From an uncultured Phocaeicola sp. (GTDB lineage: Bacteria > Bacteroidota > Bacteroidia > Bacteroidales > Bacteroidaceae): 64,000 nt of DNA. The notes under the pieces are model-generated. The model saw only the letters and a list, made by a program, of their open reading frames with translations. It made no database searches and was not told the origin of the DNA. Both the position numbers and the translations under genes were made by a program. The stretch lies in contig CALUGI010000001.1 in NCBI GenBank assembly GCA_944320135.1, positions 82,629 to 146,628 on the forward strand, in the 5' to 3' direction. Of this stretch, positions 52,430 through 62,123 are shown in pieces (the first letter of the stretch is position 1; each line of letters begins with the position of its first letter).

Positions 52430-55400
52430 TTAGAAAGTTATGTTCATACCGAATACAAAAGAACGGTTACGCGGATAAGCGCCGAAGTCCACGCCCGGAG
52501 TCAGGTTGTTCCCCATCGTGGAAACTTCCGGATCGAAACCCGTATAGGGTGTCCACACAAAGAGGTTGCTTCCCGTAAAATAAAGCCTCAGCTTGCTTAT
52601 GCTCATCTTCTGTGTCCATATCCTTGGGAAAGTATATCCAAAAGTAAGGTTGCTCAAACGGAGATAGGACGCATCTTCCACCGCCCACGAATGAACGAAA
52701 TAGTCTCCCTGCTGCTGGTCGCCGAGGAAAGCCACCGTCTTTCCGGCGTTGATTGCGCTCAGCGTCTCAGGGTCGGTAATGGCATTCCCGTCCGAATCGA
52801 CGGTCATCCACCGGTTGGAACTGCTTGCCAATGCAAGCACGTTCTTGTTCTGGTTGCCGGTCTTCGTGTTGCTCAGCTTGGTAGCATTCAACACCTCAGC
52901 CCCATAACTGAAAGAGAAGAATACGCTCAAGTCGAAGCCTTTATAAGAAAAATTGTTCGTGATGCCTCCGTAAAAATCGGGGTTCGCGTTGCCTATTACC
53001 GTGCGGTCGTCATCGTTCACGATTCCGTCTCCGTTAATGTCGGCGAACTTCCATGAACCGGGGAGCACGTTTGAGTCAGAACGCCCCGGCGTTCCTTCCT
53101 TAAGACGGTAGGTCTTTGTCGCGGCATCGTAATCGAAGTCTTCCACCTGATAAAGCCCCAATGTTTTGAAGCCGTAAAACTGGCCGATAGGCTCGCCCAC
53201 CGCAATCTTGTGGGTGTTCTGGTTATATCCGAACGCGGCTTCTTCCAAGAAATAATCCTCACCGGAGAGGGCTTCGATTCGATTCCTGTTGAACGACAGA
53301 TTCAAGTCCGTAGACCACGTGAAGTCCTTCGACTGGATGTTTACCGACGAGACGCTCAAGTCGAAACCGATGTTGCGCGTCTTTCCTATATTGCGGAGCA
53401 TGGTAGTGTAGCCCGATGAAGCAGGCATCTTGGAGTTCAGCAACAGATGCGAACTTTTGTTCAGATAAAACTCCGGAGAAACCGTAATCCGCTGGCCGAG
53501 GAAGCCCATATCGACACCCACATTCAAAGTCTTGTTCGACTCCCATTGCAACTCCACGCTCGGTATTCCACGGGGAGCATACCCTGTGGACACGCTCTCG
53601 TCGCTGGGGTAAAGAACCGACTGCAACAAGGAAAGCGACGAATAGCTGGCGATACGGTTGTTACCAGCCAGACCGTAACCGGCACGGAGCTTCAAGTCGG
53701 AGAAAACATCTAACTTCTTGACAAACTCTTCCTCACTCAAACGCCATGCACCCGATATGGAAGGAAAAATCCCCCACTTGTGGCCTTTCGCGAACTTGGA
53801 AGAACCATCGGCACGAATGGTAGCGGTTAACAAGAAACGTTCCTTGAAGTTCCAGTTAGCGCGCGAGAAGAAAGACAAAAGTTTGTCGTCATAATTCACC
53901 TCCGACGTTATCTGGCTCGGCGTTCCCTGGCTCATGTCATTCAAGCCGATGTCATTGTTCGGGAAGTTCGTAGCTCTGGCCCTTACCCACTGCGACCAAC
54001 GGGACACCCATTCCTGACCGAACATAAGGGTCAGCCGGTGTGTTTTCGATTTGTATTCATAGTTCAGCACGTTCGAGCTTTGGAAACTTCCGCTCTCCGA
54101 GTTCTGCACATATCCGTTGATGCTGGAACGCTTGGCGTTCGATGTAAGTTCTCCATAAAACACGTCGCGGCGGATATGCTGATAGCGCGTTCCCAACGTG
54201 CTGCGCAGGAACCATCGTTTATTGAAACGAAACGTGATGCCTCCGTTCGCCTGAAAAGCACGCGTCACACGGTCATCACGGCTCTGCTCCGCCTCAATCA
54301 GCGGGTTCTGCATCGTATTCGAGGCATCGTCCTCGTAAAGCGGATTTTCACCTTCCAGCAGTTCTTCTTCCGTCGCAGTGATTCCGGCGATGGGAGGGTA
54401 TTGCAGAATGCCTTCCATCTTGTTGAAACGGGTCGTTCCTTCCGACGTGCCCACACCACTCACGTTAGTCTGGTTGAAAGTGATTCGTCCGTTCACCGAC
54501 AGACGCTTGTCTCCGCGCTGGGAGAAGCTCAACGAAATGTTGTGCTTGTCCGTTCCGCTGTACATCATCGCGCCCAATTCTTTATAATAGGCATAATTCA
54601 GGCTGTAGTTCAGCTCACGCCCTCCGCCGGAGATGCTCACGCGATAATTCTGGCTTGTGGTGGTGCGCCCCAGCACTTCGTCCTGCCAATCGATGCCGCG
54701 ATGGGCATAGTTGTCATGAATCTCACGGAACGAACCGTATGTATTCTGAAAACGGTTCACGCCTTCGTCGTTATAGACATAGCCCGTGCTTGAGTTTGCG
54801 CTGAAATAATTGCGTTCATAGTCGAGCACGGCAAACTCTTCGGAAGAAAGCACCGGAAGCTGTTTGGCGATTCTCGCCACTCCCACATACGCGTCGAAGC
54901 TGACCGTCATTTTGGAATCCGTCTTGTCCTTTCCGCCTTTGGTGGTGACAACCACTACGCCGTTCGCGCCGCGCGCACCGTAGATGGCGGTTGCGGAAGC
55001 GTCCTTCAGGATATCGATGGATTCGATTTCACCGGGGTCGAGGTCGGCAAGGCCGTCTTCGCTGGCGAATCCGTCAATCACATAGAGCGGTTCGTTGCTT
55101 TGGGTGATGGACATGCCTCCGCGCACACGGATGGAGATGCTCGAACCGGGACCGCCTTCCGACTGCGTGACCTGCACACCCGCCACACGTCCGGCAAGGG
55201 CCGAAGCCACGTTGGATGTCGGAGTTTTCATCAGTTCGTCGCTCCGCACGGAGACAACGGAACCGGTCAAGTCTTTCCGCTGCATCGAACCGTAACCGAC
55301 GACAACGACTTCTTCCAACACTTTGTTATCCTGCTTTAATTGCACATCTATCACCTTACGTCCCTTCACGGGAATTTCCTGAGTCACATATCCGATATAG

Positions 55401-55624
55401 GAGAAAACAAGCACGTCCTTCGGACCGACCTGAAGGGAGTACTTTCCGTCGATGTCGGTGATTGTCCCGACCGCCGCTTTGCCTTTCACACGGACCGTGC
55501 CGCCGATTACCTCCAGCCCCTCAGCATCGATGACCTTTCCCGTCACCGTAAGCTGCTGGGCATAAGCGGAAGCGCATCCAATCCAGACAGCAAAAAGCAT
55601 CAATAGAAACTTTACATTTTTCAT
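52430..55624 (-). CDS. SusC/RagA-like TonB-dependent outer-membrane transporter (pair 1)
   Basis: A 1,064-residue transporter that imports oligosaccharides through the outer membrane with TonB energy. Signal peptide to about residue 22 (AYAQ), carboxypeptidase-regulatory-like (CNA-B-like) domain (LTVTGKVIDAEGLEVIGGTV... LVFSYIGYVTQE), SusC motif LEEVVVVGYGSMQRKDLTGSV, plug domain (GVQVTQSEGGPGSSISIRVRG, DASATAIYGARGANGVVVVTTK), and a beta barrel ending RNRSFVFGMNITF. Length is normal. Upstream is GH88 in the same direction with a -7 box in the gap. Confidence 0.96.
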   Translation of the reverse strand: MKNVKFLLMLFAVWIGCASAYAQQLTVTGKVIDAEGLEVIGGTVRVKGKAAVGTITDIDGKYSLQVGPKDVLVFSYIGYVTQEIPVKGRKVIDVQLKQDNKVLEEVVVVGYGSMQRKDLTGSVVSVRSDELMKTPTSNVASALAGRVAGVQVTQSEGGPGSSISIRVRGGMSITQSNEPLYVIDGFASEDGLADLDPGEIESIDILKDASATAIYGARGANGVVVVTTKGGKDKTDSKMTVSFDAYVGVARIAKQLPVLSSEEFAVLDYERNYFSANSSTGYVYNDEGVNRFQNTYGSFREIHDNYAHRGIDWQDEVLGRTTTSQNYRVSISGGGRELNYSLNYAYYKELGAMMYSGTDKHNISLSFSQRGDKRLSVNGRITFNQTNVSGVGTSEGTTRFNKMEGILQYPPIAGITATEEELLEGENPLYEDDASNTMQNPLIEAEQSRDDRVTRAFQANGGITFRFNKRWFLRSTLGTRYQHIRRDVFYGELTSNAKRSSINGYVQNSESGSFQSSNVLNYEYKSKTHRLTLMFGQEWVSRWSQWVRARATNFPNNDIGLNDMSQGTPSQITSEVNYDDKLLSFFSRANWNFKERFLLTATIRADGSSKFAKGHKWGIFPSISGAWRLSEEEFVKKLDVFSDLKLRAGYGLAGNNRIASYSSLSLLQSVLYPSDESVSTGYAPRGIPSVELQWESNKTLNVGVDMGFLGQRITVSPEFYLNKSSHLLLNSKMPASSGYTTMLRNIGKTRNIGFDLSVSSVNIQSKDFTWSTDLNLSFNRNRIEALSGEDYFLEEAAFGYNQNTHKIAVGEPIGQFYGFKTLGLYQVEDFDYDAATKTYRLKEGTPGRSDSNVLPGSWKFADINGDGIVNDDDRTVIGNANPDFYGGITNNFSYKGFDLSVFFSFSYGAEVLNATKLSNTKTGNQNKNVLALASSSNRWMTVDSDGNAITDPETLSAINAGKTVAFLGDQQQGDYFVHSWAVEDASYLRLSNLTFGYTFPRIWTQKMSISKLRLYFTGSNLFVWTPYTGFDPEVSTMGNNLTPGVDFGAYPRNRSFVFGMNITF

Positions 55625-55655
55625 AATACGTCATTCTCAGTTGTTTGTTCACTCG

Positions 55656-55663
55656 CAAAAGTA
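55656..55663 (-). promoter_or_regulatory. -7 box upstream of SusC pair 1
   Basis: TACTTTTG on the minus strand matches TAnnTTTG, 31 bases before the SusC ATG. A TTTG is present 24 bases further upstream, slightly too far, as is common in regulated polysaccharide-locus promoters. Confidence 0.5.
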
Positions 55664-55717
55664 GCCAGACTTGAAAGAAATGCCTTTCAAATCTGTGCTA
55701 TCTTCTTTCAAAACGGT

Positions 55718-56980
55718 CTATTTCTTCAAATCCGAATAGCGTTTCAAAGCCTCCAGATAGTAATAGTCTGCATAGTTGAGCGGCGTGTCTATCTCAGAGC
55801 CGTGAGGGAGCGAACCGGTGGAGTGCATAAGAATGAAATGTCCGTTCTTCCCCTTCTCCGCCAGATACGCATCGCTTGAAAGAGACTTCAGGATGCGTTC
55901 CGCATAATCGAAGTACTTCTGTCCGTCGGGGGCGTATCCGCTCAGTTCGAAGAAGGCGGAAGCGATTACCGCAGCCGCTGAAGCGTCGCGCGGAGTGTCG
56001 CCCTTCACCGGGGCATCGAAGTCCCAATAGGGAACCAAATCGGCAGGAGTGTTGCGTTTCATAATCATATCAGCCACGTTGACCGCCTGATTCAAGAATA
56101 TGCTGTCCTTCGTTTCACGATAGCAAAGGGTATATCCGTAGACCGCCCACCCTTGGCCGCGCGACCACGACGAACCGTCGTTCTTTCCCTGATGGGTCTG
56201 TTTCTTTTCCACCGAACCGTCGGCGTTGTAGCTCACCACATGCCAGCAGGTGTAGTCCGGACGGAAATGGTTTTTCATCGTAGTCTTGGCGTGCTGCACG
56301 GCTGCCTGGCTGTATTTCGGGTCGCCCGTCATTTTGCTTGCGGCAAACAGGAGTTCCAAATTCATCATGTTGTCGATGATTACCGGGTAGTTCCACAACC
56401 CGAAGTCCCACGAACGGATGCAGCCGATGCGGGAGTTGAAGCGAGCGTACAGATTGTCGGCGGTTTCCACGAGCACCGGCTTTATCGTGTCGTTCGGAGA
56501 AAGGCGCAGCGCATTGCCGTAGCTGCAATACATCATGAAGCCGATGTCATGATTATTGGTCATCTTGCGGACGGGATACAGTCGGTTGGTATAACGCACG
56601 GCCTCCTGACGGATGGTGTCGTTGCCCGTAAGTTCATAAAGGTACCACAGCGTGCCGGGAAAGAACCCGCTCGTCCAGTCGTAAATGCTGCAAGCGCGCA
56701 GCTTGCCGAGTTTCTCTTTCGGAGGGTTGGCGAGCAGCGAATCGATGAACACAGTCGAATCGCACTCCATCTGCTCCACCAGGAAATCCATCGTATAACC
56801 CGTATACAAAGAGCGGGGCATCCTGCCCGCCGAGTCCGCCATCAGCGAAGACATTTCTTTCGCCTGATGAAGAGCTACGTCAAACGCATGGGAAACCCAT
56901 GCCTCCTGTTTCTTTTCTTCCGGCTGGCAGGCGGCAAGAGCCAATCCCGCGACAGCGCATAAAATCAAATTCTTTTTCAT
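55718..56980 (-). CDS. Unsaturated glucuronyl hydrolase (GH88), lipoprotein
   Basis: A 420-residue GH88 enzyme with a lipoprotein signal (MKKNLILCAVAGLALAAC, Cys18). GH88 enzymes remove the 4,5-unsaturated uronic acid that lyases leave at the non-reducing end of glycosaminoglycan-type oligosaccharides. The two catalytic-type aspartates are visible in TNNHDIGFMMYCSYG (D145) and NYPVIIDNMMNLELL (D203); DGSSWSRGQGWAVYGYT and YWDFDAP also match the family. It stands just upstream of SusC pair 1 in the same direction, 93 bases away. Its presence is the best evidence that the lyases in this locus act by elimination on a uronate polymer. Confidence 0.93.
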   Translation of the reverse strand: MKKNLILCAVAGLALAACQPEEKKQEAWVSHAFDVALHQAKEMSSLMADSAGRMPRSLYTGYTMDFLVEQMECDSTVFIDSLLANPPKEKLGKLRACSIYDWTSGFFPGTLWYLYELTGNDTIRQEAVRYTNRLYPVRKMTNNHDIGFMMYCSYGNALRLSPNDTIKPVLVETADNLYARFNSRIGCIRSWDFGLWNYPVIIDNMMNLELLFAASKMTGDPKYSQAAVQHAKTTMKNHFRPDYTCWHVVSYNADGSVEKKQTHQGKNDGSSWSRGQGWAVYGYTLCYRETKDSIFLNQAVNVADMIMKRNTPADLVPYWDFDAPVKGDTPRDASAAAVIASAFFELSGYAPDGQKYFDYAERILKSLSSDAYLAEKGKNGHFILMHSTGSLPHGSEIDTPLNYADYYYLEALKRYSDLKK

Positions 56981-57034
56981 GGCATTAACAAACGCTTTTT
57001 AATTAATGGATAATCGAAAACATTTCATACGCTG

Positions 57035-57042
57035 CAAAAATA
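57035..57042 (-). promoter_or_regulatory. -7 box upstream of GH88
   Basis: TATTTTTG on the minus strand, 54 bases before the GH88 ATG. No -33 TTTG at the preferred spacing. Confidence 0.4.
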
Positions 57043-57139
57043 AGGGCACAAACGCCATTCCCAGGTTTACCCACGTTGAAAGTAATATTGATTACGTTGA
57101 AAAGAAACCAAAATCGAGTGCGCGCCCCGCCGGAAGCGC

Positions 57140-57222
57140 AAAATCTTGCCGGAAAAACTTCGCGGCCTTTGCGCAAAACGCGCCGGGGTTGAAGCCAAAA
57201 CGCGCCGGAGTTTCAGAAAAAA
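57140..57222 (+). repeat. Degenerate ~22-base periodic array (array G)
   Basis: Two neighbouring units, at 57175 and 57197 (step exactly 22), share AAAACGCGCCGG and then diverge (GGTTGAAGCC versus AGTTTCAG). Flanking A-run units are at 57153 (step 22) and 57217 (step 20). The last A-run merges with the T-tract of the terminator on the other strand. Confidence 0.65.
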
Positions 57223-57267
57223 AGCGGAGACCCGGAACGCCTGGCCTCAAACGTTCCGGGTCTCCGC
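57217..57267 (-). terminator. Strong rho-independent terminator of SusCD pair 2
   Basis: GCGGAGACCCGGAACG (57224-57239) pairs perfectly over 16 bp with CGTTCCGGGTCTCCGC (57252-57267). On the minus strand a run of seven T follows. It lies 27 bases after the SusD stop and separates pair 2 from GH88. Confidence 0.93.
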
Positions 57268-57293
57268 CCTGTTCTTATGCAGCAAACGCCGCC

Positions 57294-58790
57294 CTATCTC
57301 GCGTTTTGCACGATGTTCGGATTCGCGTCAATCTCGGCCTGCGGAACGGGAAGCGCGATGCGCAAATCCGTCGGCTCGATGACTTCCGCCTTTGACGATG
57401 CCAGCGTGTTCAGATGCCATCCGCCCTTGCGCTCTATCGTCTTCTTGTTCCGCAAAAAGATGAAGAATATCTGTCCCTCGCCCACCAGTTCCTTGCGGCA
57501 TTCCCTCAGCACACGGTCGACAGTGAGGCCGGCATCCGATGACACTTGCATCGAAGTGTTCGGGGTGCGGTTCGAGACAAGCTGGTTCAGATAGCCGCGC
57601 GCCTCCGTAAGCGCCGCCCCTCCTAAATGCGCTCCCGCCTCGGCCGCATTGAGATAGACCTCCGACAAGCGGATGATGCAGATGTTGTTGTCCTGCGGAT
57701 TGCCGGACTTTCCGGGGAACTTGCCGAGAAAGACCTCGCGGTTGCGGGCCGCGTCGGGAAGGGCTGCATTGTTCTCTATCAGCGAAGGCTGCGTAATGCA
57801 GTGGCGCACGTCGTCCGCGTCTTCATCAAGGAGGTTCAAGAAGTCCTCGGTCAGTATCAGGTTGTTCCAGTCCGTAGAACTTTCGTTGGCATACACCATC
57901 GGAGCGCCCTCGCCTCCCGTGCCTCCGCTCGGTTCGGTCAGCGTGATATACAGTTCAAAGAGCGACTCCGACTGGAAGTCCTGCCCCCAAACGCCCGGAT
58001 AATCGGCCTGCGAATACAAAGAATACAGCCCTCCGTTGTTTTTGATGACGTCCGTTGCCGCATCGTATGCTTTCTGATATTCGCCCATGTCGAGATATAT
58101 GCGCGAAAGCAAAGCCTGTGCAGCCCAATAATTCACATATCCGTCCCGCTTCTCCCTGCTCAGTGCAGGCAAAGCGTCCGTGAAATCCTTCACCACCTGA
58201 GCGTAGCACTCGCCCACCGTGTTGCGGGCAGGCAAAGACTCCGGCCCCGTCGGTTCCGTAATGACGGGCACTCCCGGCGAAGCCCCTCCGTCATACGTGT
58301 AAGGCATCCCGAACAGACGGGTCAGATTGAACAGCGCCAAGCCGCGAAGCGCCAGCGCTTCCGACTTTATGGCGTTCAGTTCGTCCGGGTTTCCGTCCGT
58401 CACCGTTCCCGCGTCGATATGGCTTATTATATTGTTCGCCTGGCGTATCACCACATAAGGCCGCTGCCAAGGAAGCACAATGTTGAAGTTGTCGGTAGCT
58501 TCCGCGTTGTATTCATAATAAGGCGACACGCGCCTGCCCGATCCTTTCCCTTCGCGTGCCTGCACGTCCATCGCACGGCAGTCGCCGTAATACCAGTAAT
58601 TGTCTCCATAATAACTGTGTACCGAGGTCTGGCGGTAGGCCCCGTTCAATGCCGTCCGAATGTCATCCATCGTAGAAAGGGCTTGTTCCGTTGTAACGGA
58701 CGTGGACGGATTCAAGTCAAGCCAGCTGTCAGAGCAAGAAGCCGCTCCTAAAGCAGATGTCAGGAGCAAGCCGAAACAATATCTTTTCAT
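57294..58790 (-). CDS. SusD/RagB-like surface lipoprotein (pair 2)
   Basis: A 498-residue SusD-family lipoprotein (MKRYCFGLLLTSALGAASC, Cys19). Landmarks: LDLNPSTSVTTEQALSTMDDIRTALNGAYRQ, IKSEALALRGLALFNLTRLFGMPY, WAAQALLSRIYLDMGEYQKAYDAA, ICIIRLSEVYLNAAEAGAHLG and a C-terminal RIALPVPQAEIDANPNIV. It partners the SusC at 58834. Start 58790 is chosen by the lipobox; the longer frame upstream runs into the SusC gene. Its ligand is unknown. Confidence 0.94.
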   Translation of the reverse strand: MKRYCFGLLLTSALGAASCSDSWLDLNPSTSVTTEQALSTMDDIRTALNGAYRQTSVHSYYGDNYWYYGDCRAMDVQAREGKGSGRRVSPYYEYNAEATDNFNIVLPWQRPYVVIRQANNIISHIDAGTVTDGNPDELNAIKSEALALRGLALFNLTRLFGMPYTYDGGASPGVPVITEPTGPESLPARNTVGECYAQVVKDFTDALPALSREKRDGYVNYWAAQALLSRIYLDMGEYQKAYDAATDVIKNNGGLYSLYSQADYPGVWGQDFQSESLFELYITLTEPSGGTGGEGAPMVYANESSTDWNNLILTEDFLNLLDEDADDVRHCITQPSLIENNAALPDAARNREVFLGKFPGKSGNPQDNNICIIRLSEVYLNAAEAGAHLGGAALTEARGYLNQLVSNRTPNTSMQVSSDAGLTVDRVLRECRKELVGEGQIFFIFLRNKKTIERKGGWHLNTLASSKAEVIEPTDLRIALPVPQAEIDANPNIVQNAR

Positions 58791-58833
58791 GTTCAAACTT
58801 TCTTTTTTGCATTTGTCATATACTTTCTCCATC

Positions 58834-61800
58834 TCAGAATGTAAGCTGAACGCCGAAGCTGAACGTGCGCATCGGAGGCGTCTCGCAAAACACCTCTCCG
58901 TTAACCGGAGTTTCCGGGTCATACTGCTTCCATTTGGCCCACGTCAGCAGGTTGCTTCCTGAGAAATAAATCCGCGCATCCTCGGCCAACGCTTTGTTCA
59001 CCCACCGCTTGGGCAAGGTATATCCGAACGTCAGGTTCTTCAACCGCAGATGATTCGTGCTATGGATGTAGCGCGAAGAATTGTCCGGCCCTTTCGCCTC
59101 GCCGTACACGAAGCGCGGCACGTCGGTCCGGTCGCCCGGCTTCTGCCAACGGTCGAGCACGGTAACGGGAAGATTATAGCCTTTGCTTCCCAATCCGTCG
59201 CCGTAGATGTTGTTTGTCCCGTTCTCGATATACGTTCCGGCCTTGTCGAAAGAATGTCCTCCCAACGAGTAGGTGAGCGTAAAGCTCAGGTCGAATCCTT
59301 TGTAGTCGAACATGTTCGTCAATCCTCCCGACACTTTAGGTTCGGCCGACTTGTAGGGAACGGCCTGCGCCTCATCCGCATTGTAAGTAAGCGCGCGGTT
59401 ATAGGTGCCGTCCGCATTGCGTGTGTTCAAATAATACTGCGCCCGCCCGTTTTGAGGGTCAACTCCGGCATACTCCTTCACGTAAAAGGTATTGTAGGGC
59501 AGCCCCACTTTATGAATAAACCAAGTGCCTTCGATTGACTGCTCCGACTGCCCGTTGAGCGAGACGACCTTGTTCCTGTTATGGCTCAGGTTCAAAATGG
59601 TAGTCCAATGGAAGTCTCCCGTAGTGAAGTTCATCGTGCGAAGCTCAAGCTCCCATCCCTTGTTGTTCAACTCTCCGACGTTGGCCAGATAATTCGCGAA
59701 CCCGGTAGTGTTGCTTATCGGCATGTTATAAAGCAAATCTTTCGTGTGGCGGTTGTAATATTCCAGGCTCACGAAGATGCGGTTGATGAACGAAAGGTCA
59801 ACGCCGATGTTCAAACTGTAATTCTTCTCCCATTTCAGATTCGGATTCGGTTGGGATGACTCGTAAGAGCCGGCATTTCCCATATAATTCTGCCCGTAAG
59901 AATAAAGTCCCATGTACCCGTACAAGCTGTTCGGCTGGTTGCCGTTCACGCCATAAGACGCGCGAACCTTCAAGTCGGTCAGCACATTCCTCAACGGTTC
60001 CATGAACTTTTCCGCACTGATATACCACATTCCTGACACAGACCAGAAGTTTCCCCAACGGTTTTCGGGAGCGAGCCTCGAACTCCCGTCCCGACGAAAG
60101 CTCCCCGCGACGTAATATCTTCCGTCATAGTCGTAATTCAGGCGCGAAATATAGGAAATCATCCGGTAAGCCTCGGTATACGAGCCGAACGAACTGATGA
60201 TGGCTGCGTTTTCCGGTTCCGTCAACAACGGAGACGGCAGTCTTGACTTCTCTCCAATCGCATGGTCGGTGTCGTACCTTTCCACCTCGTAAGCGGCAAG
60301 CACGTCTATATTGTGTTTTCCGGCAAACGTATGTACATAATTTGCCGAGGTTGACGTGTTCAGCCTGCCGTATTCAATGAAGCCTTTAGCCGTCTGTGCG
60401 TCCGAACCGCTCTTGGGACCGGCCGAACTGAGCGCACTGTAATAACGCGAATCTTTCTGAATGTTATAGTCGTAGCTCAGGGTTTCTTTTATTTTCAGGC
60501 CCTTCACCGGCTCTATGGAGGCGTATCCCGTAGAAAACATGCGTGTCATTTTCGTCCGGTTATAGTCGGTCAGGATATCACGAAGGGGATTAAACGTCGA
60601 ACCTTCGTATGCTCCTACATAATTCCCGGCCTCATCGCGCACGGTCATGGAGGGATTCATCGTTACCGCCACGTCATAAAAAGGATTGATGGCGGAGGTG
60701 CGTTCCTCATTCAGCTCCTGATTCAATCTGGAAAACATCATGTTCACTCCCACTTCGCTGAACTTGGCCACTTTTCTCGTCATGTTCAAACGTGCGGAAT
60801 AGCGTTCAAGTCCGGAGTTTTTCGCCAATCCCTCCTGCTTGTTGTAACCTAAAGAAGCGTAATACGTGGCCTTCTGGCCGCCCCCCGACACTGAAGCCTC
60901 GTAACTTTGCTGGGTTGCGGTGCGGAGCAGCTCCTTGCGCCAGTCCGTATAGCCGGGCGAAGGGCGCGAGGCGTACCCGTCAATCTGTTGGGCCGCATAA
61001 TCTTCCGGCGACGGATAGCCGTTGTCTTCAGCATAATTCACCAGCCCTTCATAAAGAAGCTCCCGGCGCTGCTCGCCGCCCAGCGTGGGGCGGAAATCGA
61101 CAGCTGCGTCCGAAAAACCTCCCGACACGTTCAGAACGACCCTCGTCTTTCCGGCTTTTCCTTTCTTTGTCGTAATCAGAATCACGCCGTTGGCCGCTCT
61201 TGAACCGTAAAGCGAGGCGGCGGCAGCATCCTTAATCACGGTGATGTTCTCTATATCGGAGGGATTGAGCGTACTCATGATATTCGTCTTCGAATTGTTC
61301 ATGTACGAGGCGTCAGGCCCTCCCGTGCTCAAATTGCCGGACGTGACGGGCACTCCGTCAATCACAAAAAGCGGCTCTTGCGAGGCGTTGAACGAACCCA
61401 TGCCTCTGATGCGGATGCTTTGGTTCGCTCCCGGCTGGCCTGAGCTGCCCGTGATGGTCACTCCGCTCGTCATGCCCTGCAACTTTTGCTCTACGCTCAT
61501 CACAGGAACGTTCTTCATCATGTCAGCCCTCACCGTGCTTGCGGAGCCGGTAAACGAAGACTTGGTGAAGTTGCCATATCCCGTGACCACCACTTCATCC
61601 AACAGCTGGTCGTCTGGCTGCATGGCGATGTTCAGTTTGTTGCTGTGCATGATGCGCACTTCTTGCGTCTTCATCCCCAAATAAGAAACCACCAGCATCT
61701 TGGAACCTTTGGGCACCGAGAATGTGTAGCGTCCGTTTATGTCCGTCACGCCTCCTATCGAGGGATTGTCTTTGAGAGCCAGCACCGCGCCTATAAGCGG

Positions 61801-61911
61801 CTCTCCGTCTTCTGCGGAAGTTACAGTTCCTTGCAAAATGCGATCTTGAGCGAACAGGACGGCATTCGCCATTCCTAATGCCACAAGAAGCAGAATTTTC
61901 ACTTTGTTCAT
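58834..61911 (-). CDS. SusC/RagA-like TonB-dependent transporter (pair 2)
   Basis: A 1,025-residue outer-membrane transporter. Signal peptide (MNKVKILLLVALGMANAVLFAQ), regulatory-like domain (LQGTVTSAEDGEPLIGAVLALKDNPSIGGVTDINGRYTF), SusC motif LLDEVVVTGYGNFTKSSFTGSA, plug (GVTITGSSGQPGANQSIRIRG; DAAAASLYGSRAANGVILITTKKG), and a barrel ending MRTFSFGVQLTF. It precedes SusD by 43 bases. No enzyme gene accompanies this pair, and a strong terminator closes it, so it forms a two-gene unit separate from GH88/SusC pair 1. Confidence 0.96.
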   Translation of the reverse strand: MNKVKILLLVALGMANAVLFAQDRILQGTVTSAEDGEPLIGAVLALKDNPSIGGVTDINGRYTFSVPKGSKMLVVSYLGMKTQEVRIMHSNKLNIAMQPDDQLLDEVVVTGYGNFTKSSFTGSASTVRADMMKNVPVMSVEQKLQGMTSGVTITGSSGQPGANQSIRIRGMGSFNASQEPLFVIDGVPVTSGNLSTGGPDASYMNNSKTNIMSTLNPSDIENITVIKDAAAASLYGSRAANGVILITTKKGKAGKTRVVLNVSGGFSDAAVDFRPTLGGEQRRELLYEGLVNYAEDNGYPSPEDYAAQQIDGYASRPSPGYTDWRKELLRTATQQSYEASVSGGGQKATYYASLGYNKQEGLAKNSGLERYSARLNMTRKVAKFSEVGVNMMFSRLNQELNEERTSAINPFYDVAVTMNPSMTVRDEAGNYVGAYEGSTFNPLRDILTDYNRTKMTRMFSTGYASIEPVKGLKIKETLSYDYNIQKDSRYYSALSSAGPKSGSDAQTAKGFIEYGRLNTSTSANYVHTFAGKHNIDVLAAYEVERYDTDHAIGEKSRLPSPLLTEPENAAIISSFGSYTEAYRMISYISRLNYDYDGRYYVAGSFRRDGSSRLAPENRWGNFWSVSGMWYISAEKFMEPLRNVLTDLKVRASYGVNGNQPNSLYGYMGLYSYGQNYMGNAGSYESSQPNPNLKWEKNYSLNIGVDLSFINRIFVSLEYYNRHTKDLLYNMPISNTTGFANYLANVGELNNKGWELELRTMNFTTGDFHWTTILNLSHNRNKVVSLNGQSEQSIEGTWFIHKVGLPYNTFYVKEYAGVDPQNGRAQYYLNTRNADGTYNRALTYNADEAQAVPYKSAEPKVSGGLTNMFDYKGFDLSFTLTYSLGGHSFDKAGTYIENGTNNIYGDGLGSKGYNLPVTVLDRWQKPGDRTDVPRFVYGEAKGPDNSSRYIHSTNHLRLKNLTFGYTLPKRWVNKALAEDARIYFSGSNLLTWAKWKQYDPETPVNGEVFCETPPMRTFSFGVQLTF

Positions 61912-61982
61912 TTGCTTTTTTATTTATTTTTCATCCATCGTTTGAAAGAAGCAAATAACATACCGCCACAAAACATTCCGGA

Positions 61983-62012
61983 CAAATATAAAGCAACGCT
62001 TTGTCATACAAC
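61983..62012 (-). promoter_or_regulatory. Promoter of SusC pair 2
   Basis: Minus strand: GTTG (62009-62012), 18-base spacer, TATATTTG (61983-61990). The -7 box is perfect and the -33 is one mismatch off. It ends 71 bases before the SusC ATG. Confidence 0.5.
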
Positions 62013-62123
62013 ACTTTCAAGGAGAACGCCTCTGTATATGCCCGATGACAGAGTGTGGAATTTCGTGGATTTTTTCTACAGTGCGCAAACAAATCCACAA
62101 ACCTGCACCTTAATAATTATAGC

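Larger units (their letters stand above)
56981..57293. other. 313-base intergenic gap: GH88 upstream region, repeat array and terminator
   Basis: No gene is seen. It contains a -7 box for GH88 (TATTTTTG, minus strand, 57035-57042), a ~22-base periodic array (57140-57222) and a very strong terminator of the SusD pair 2 unit (57217-57267). Confidence 0.6.
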
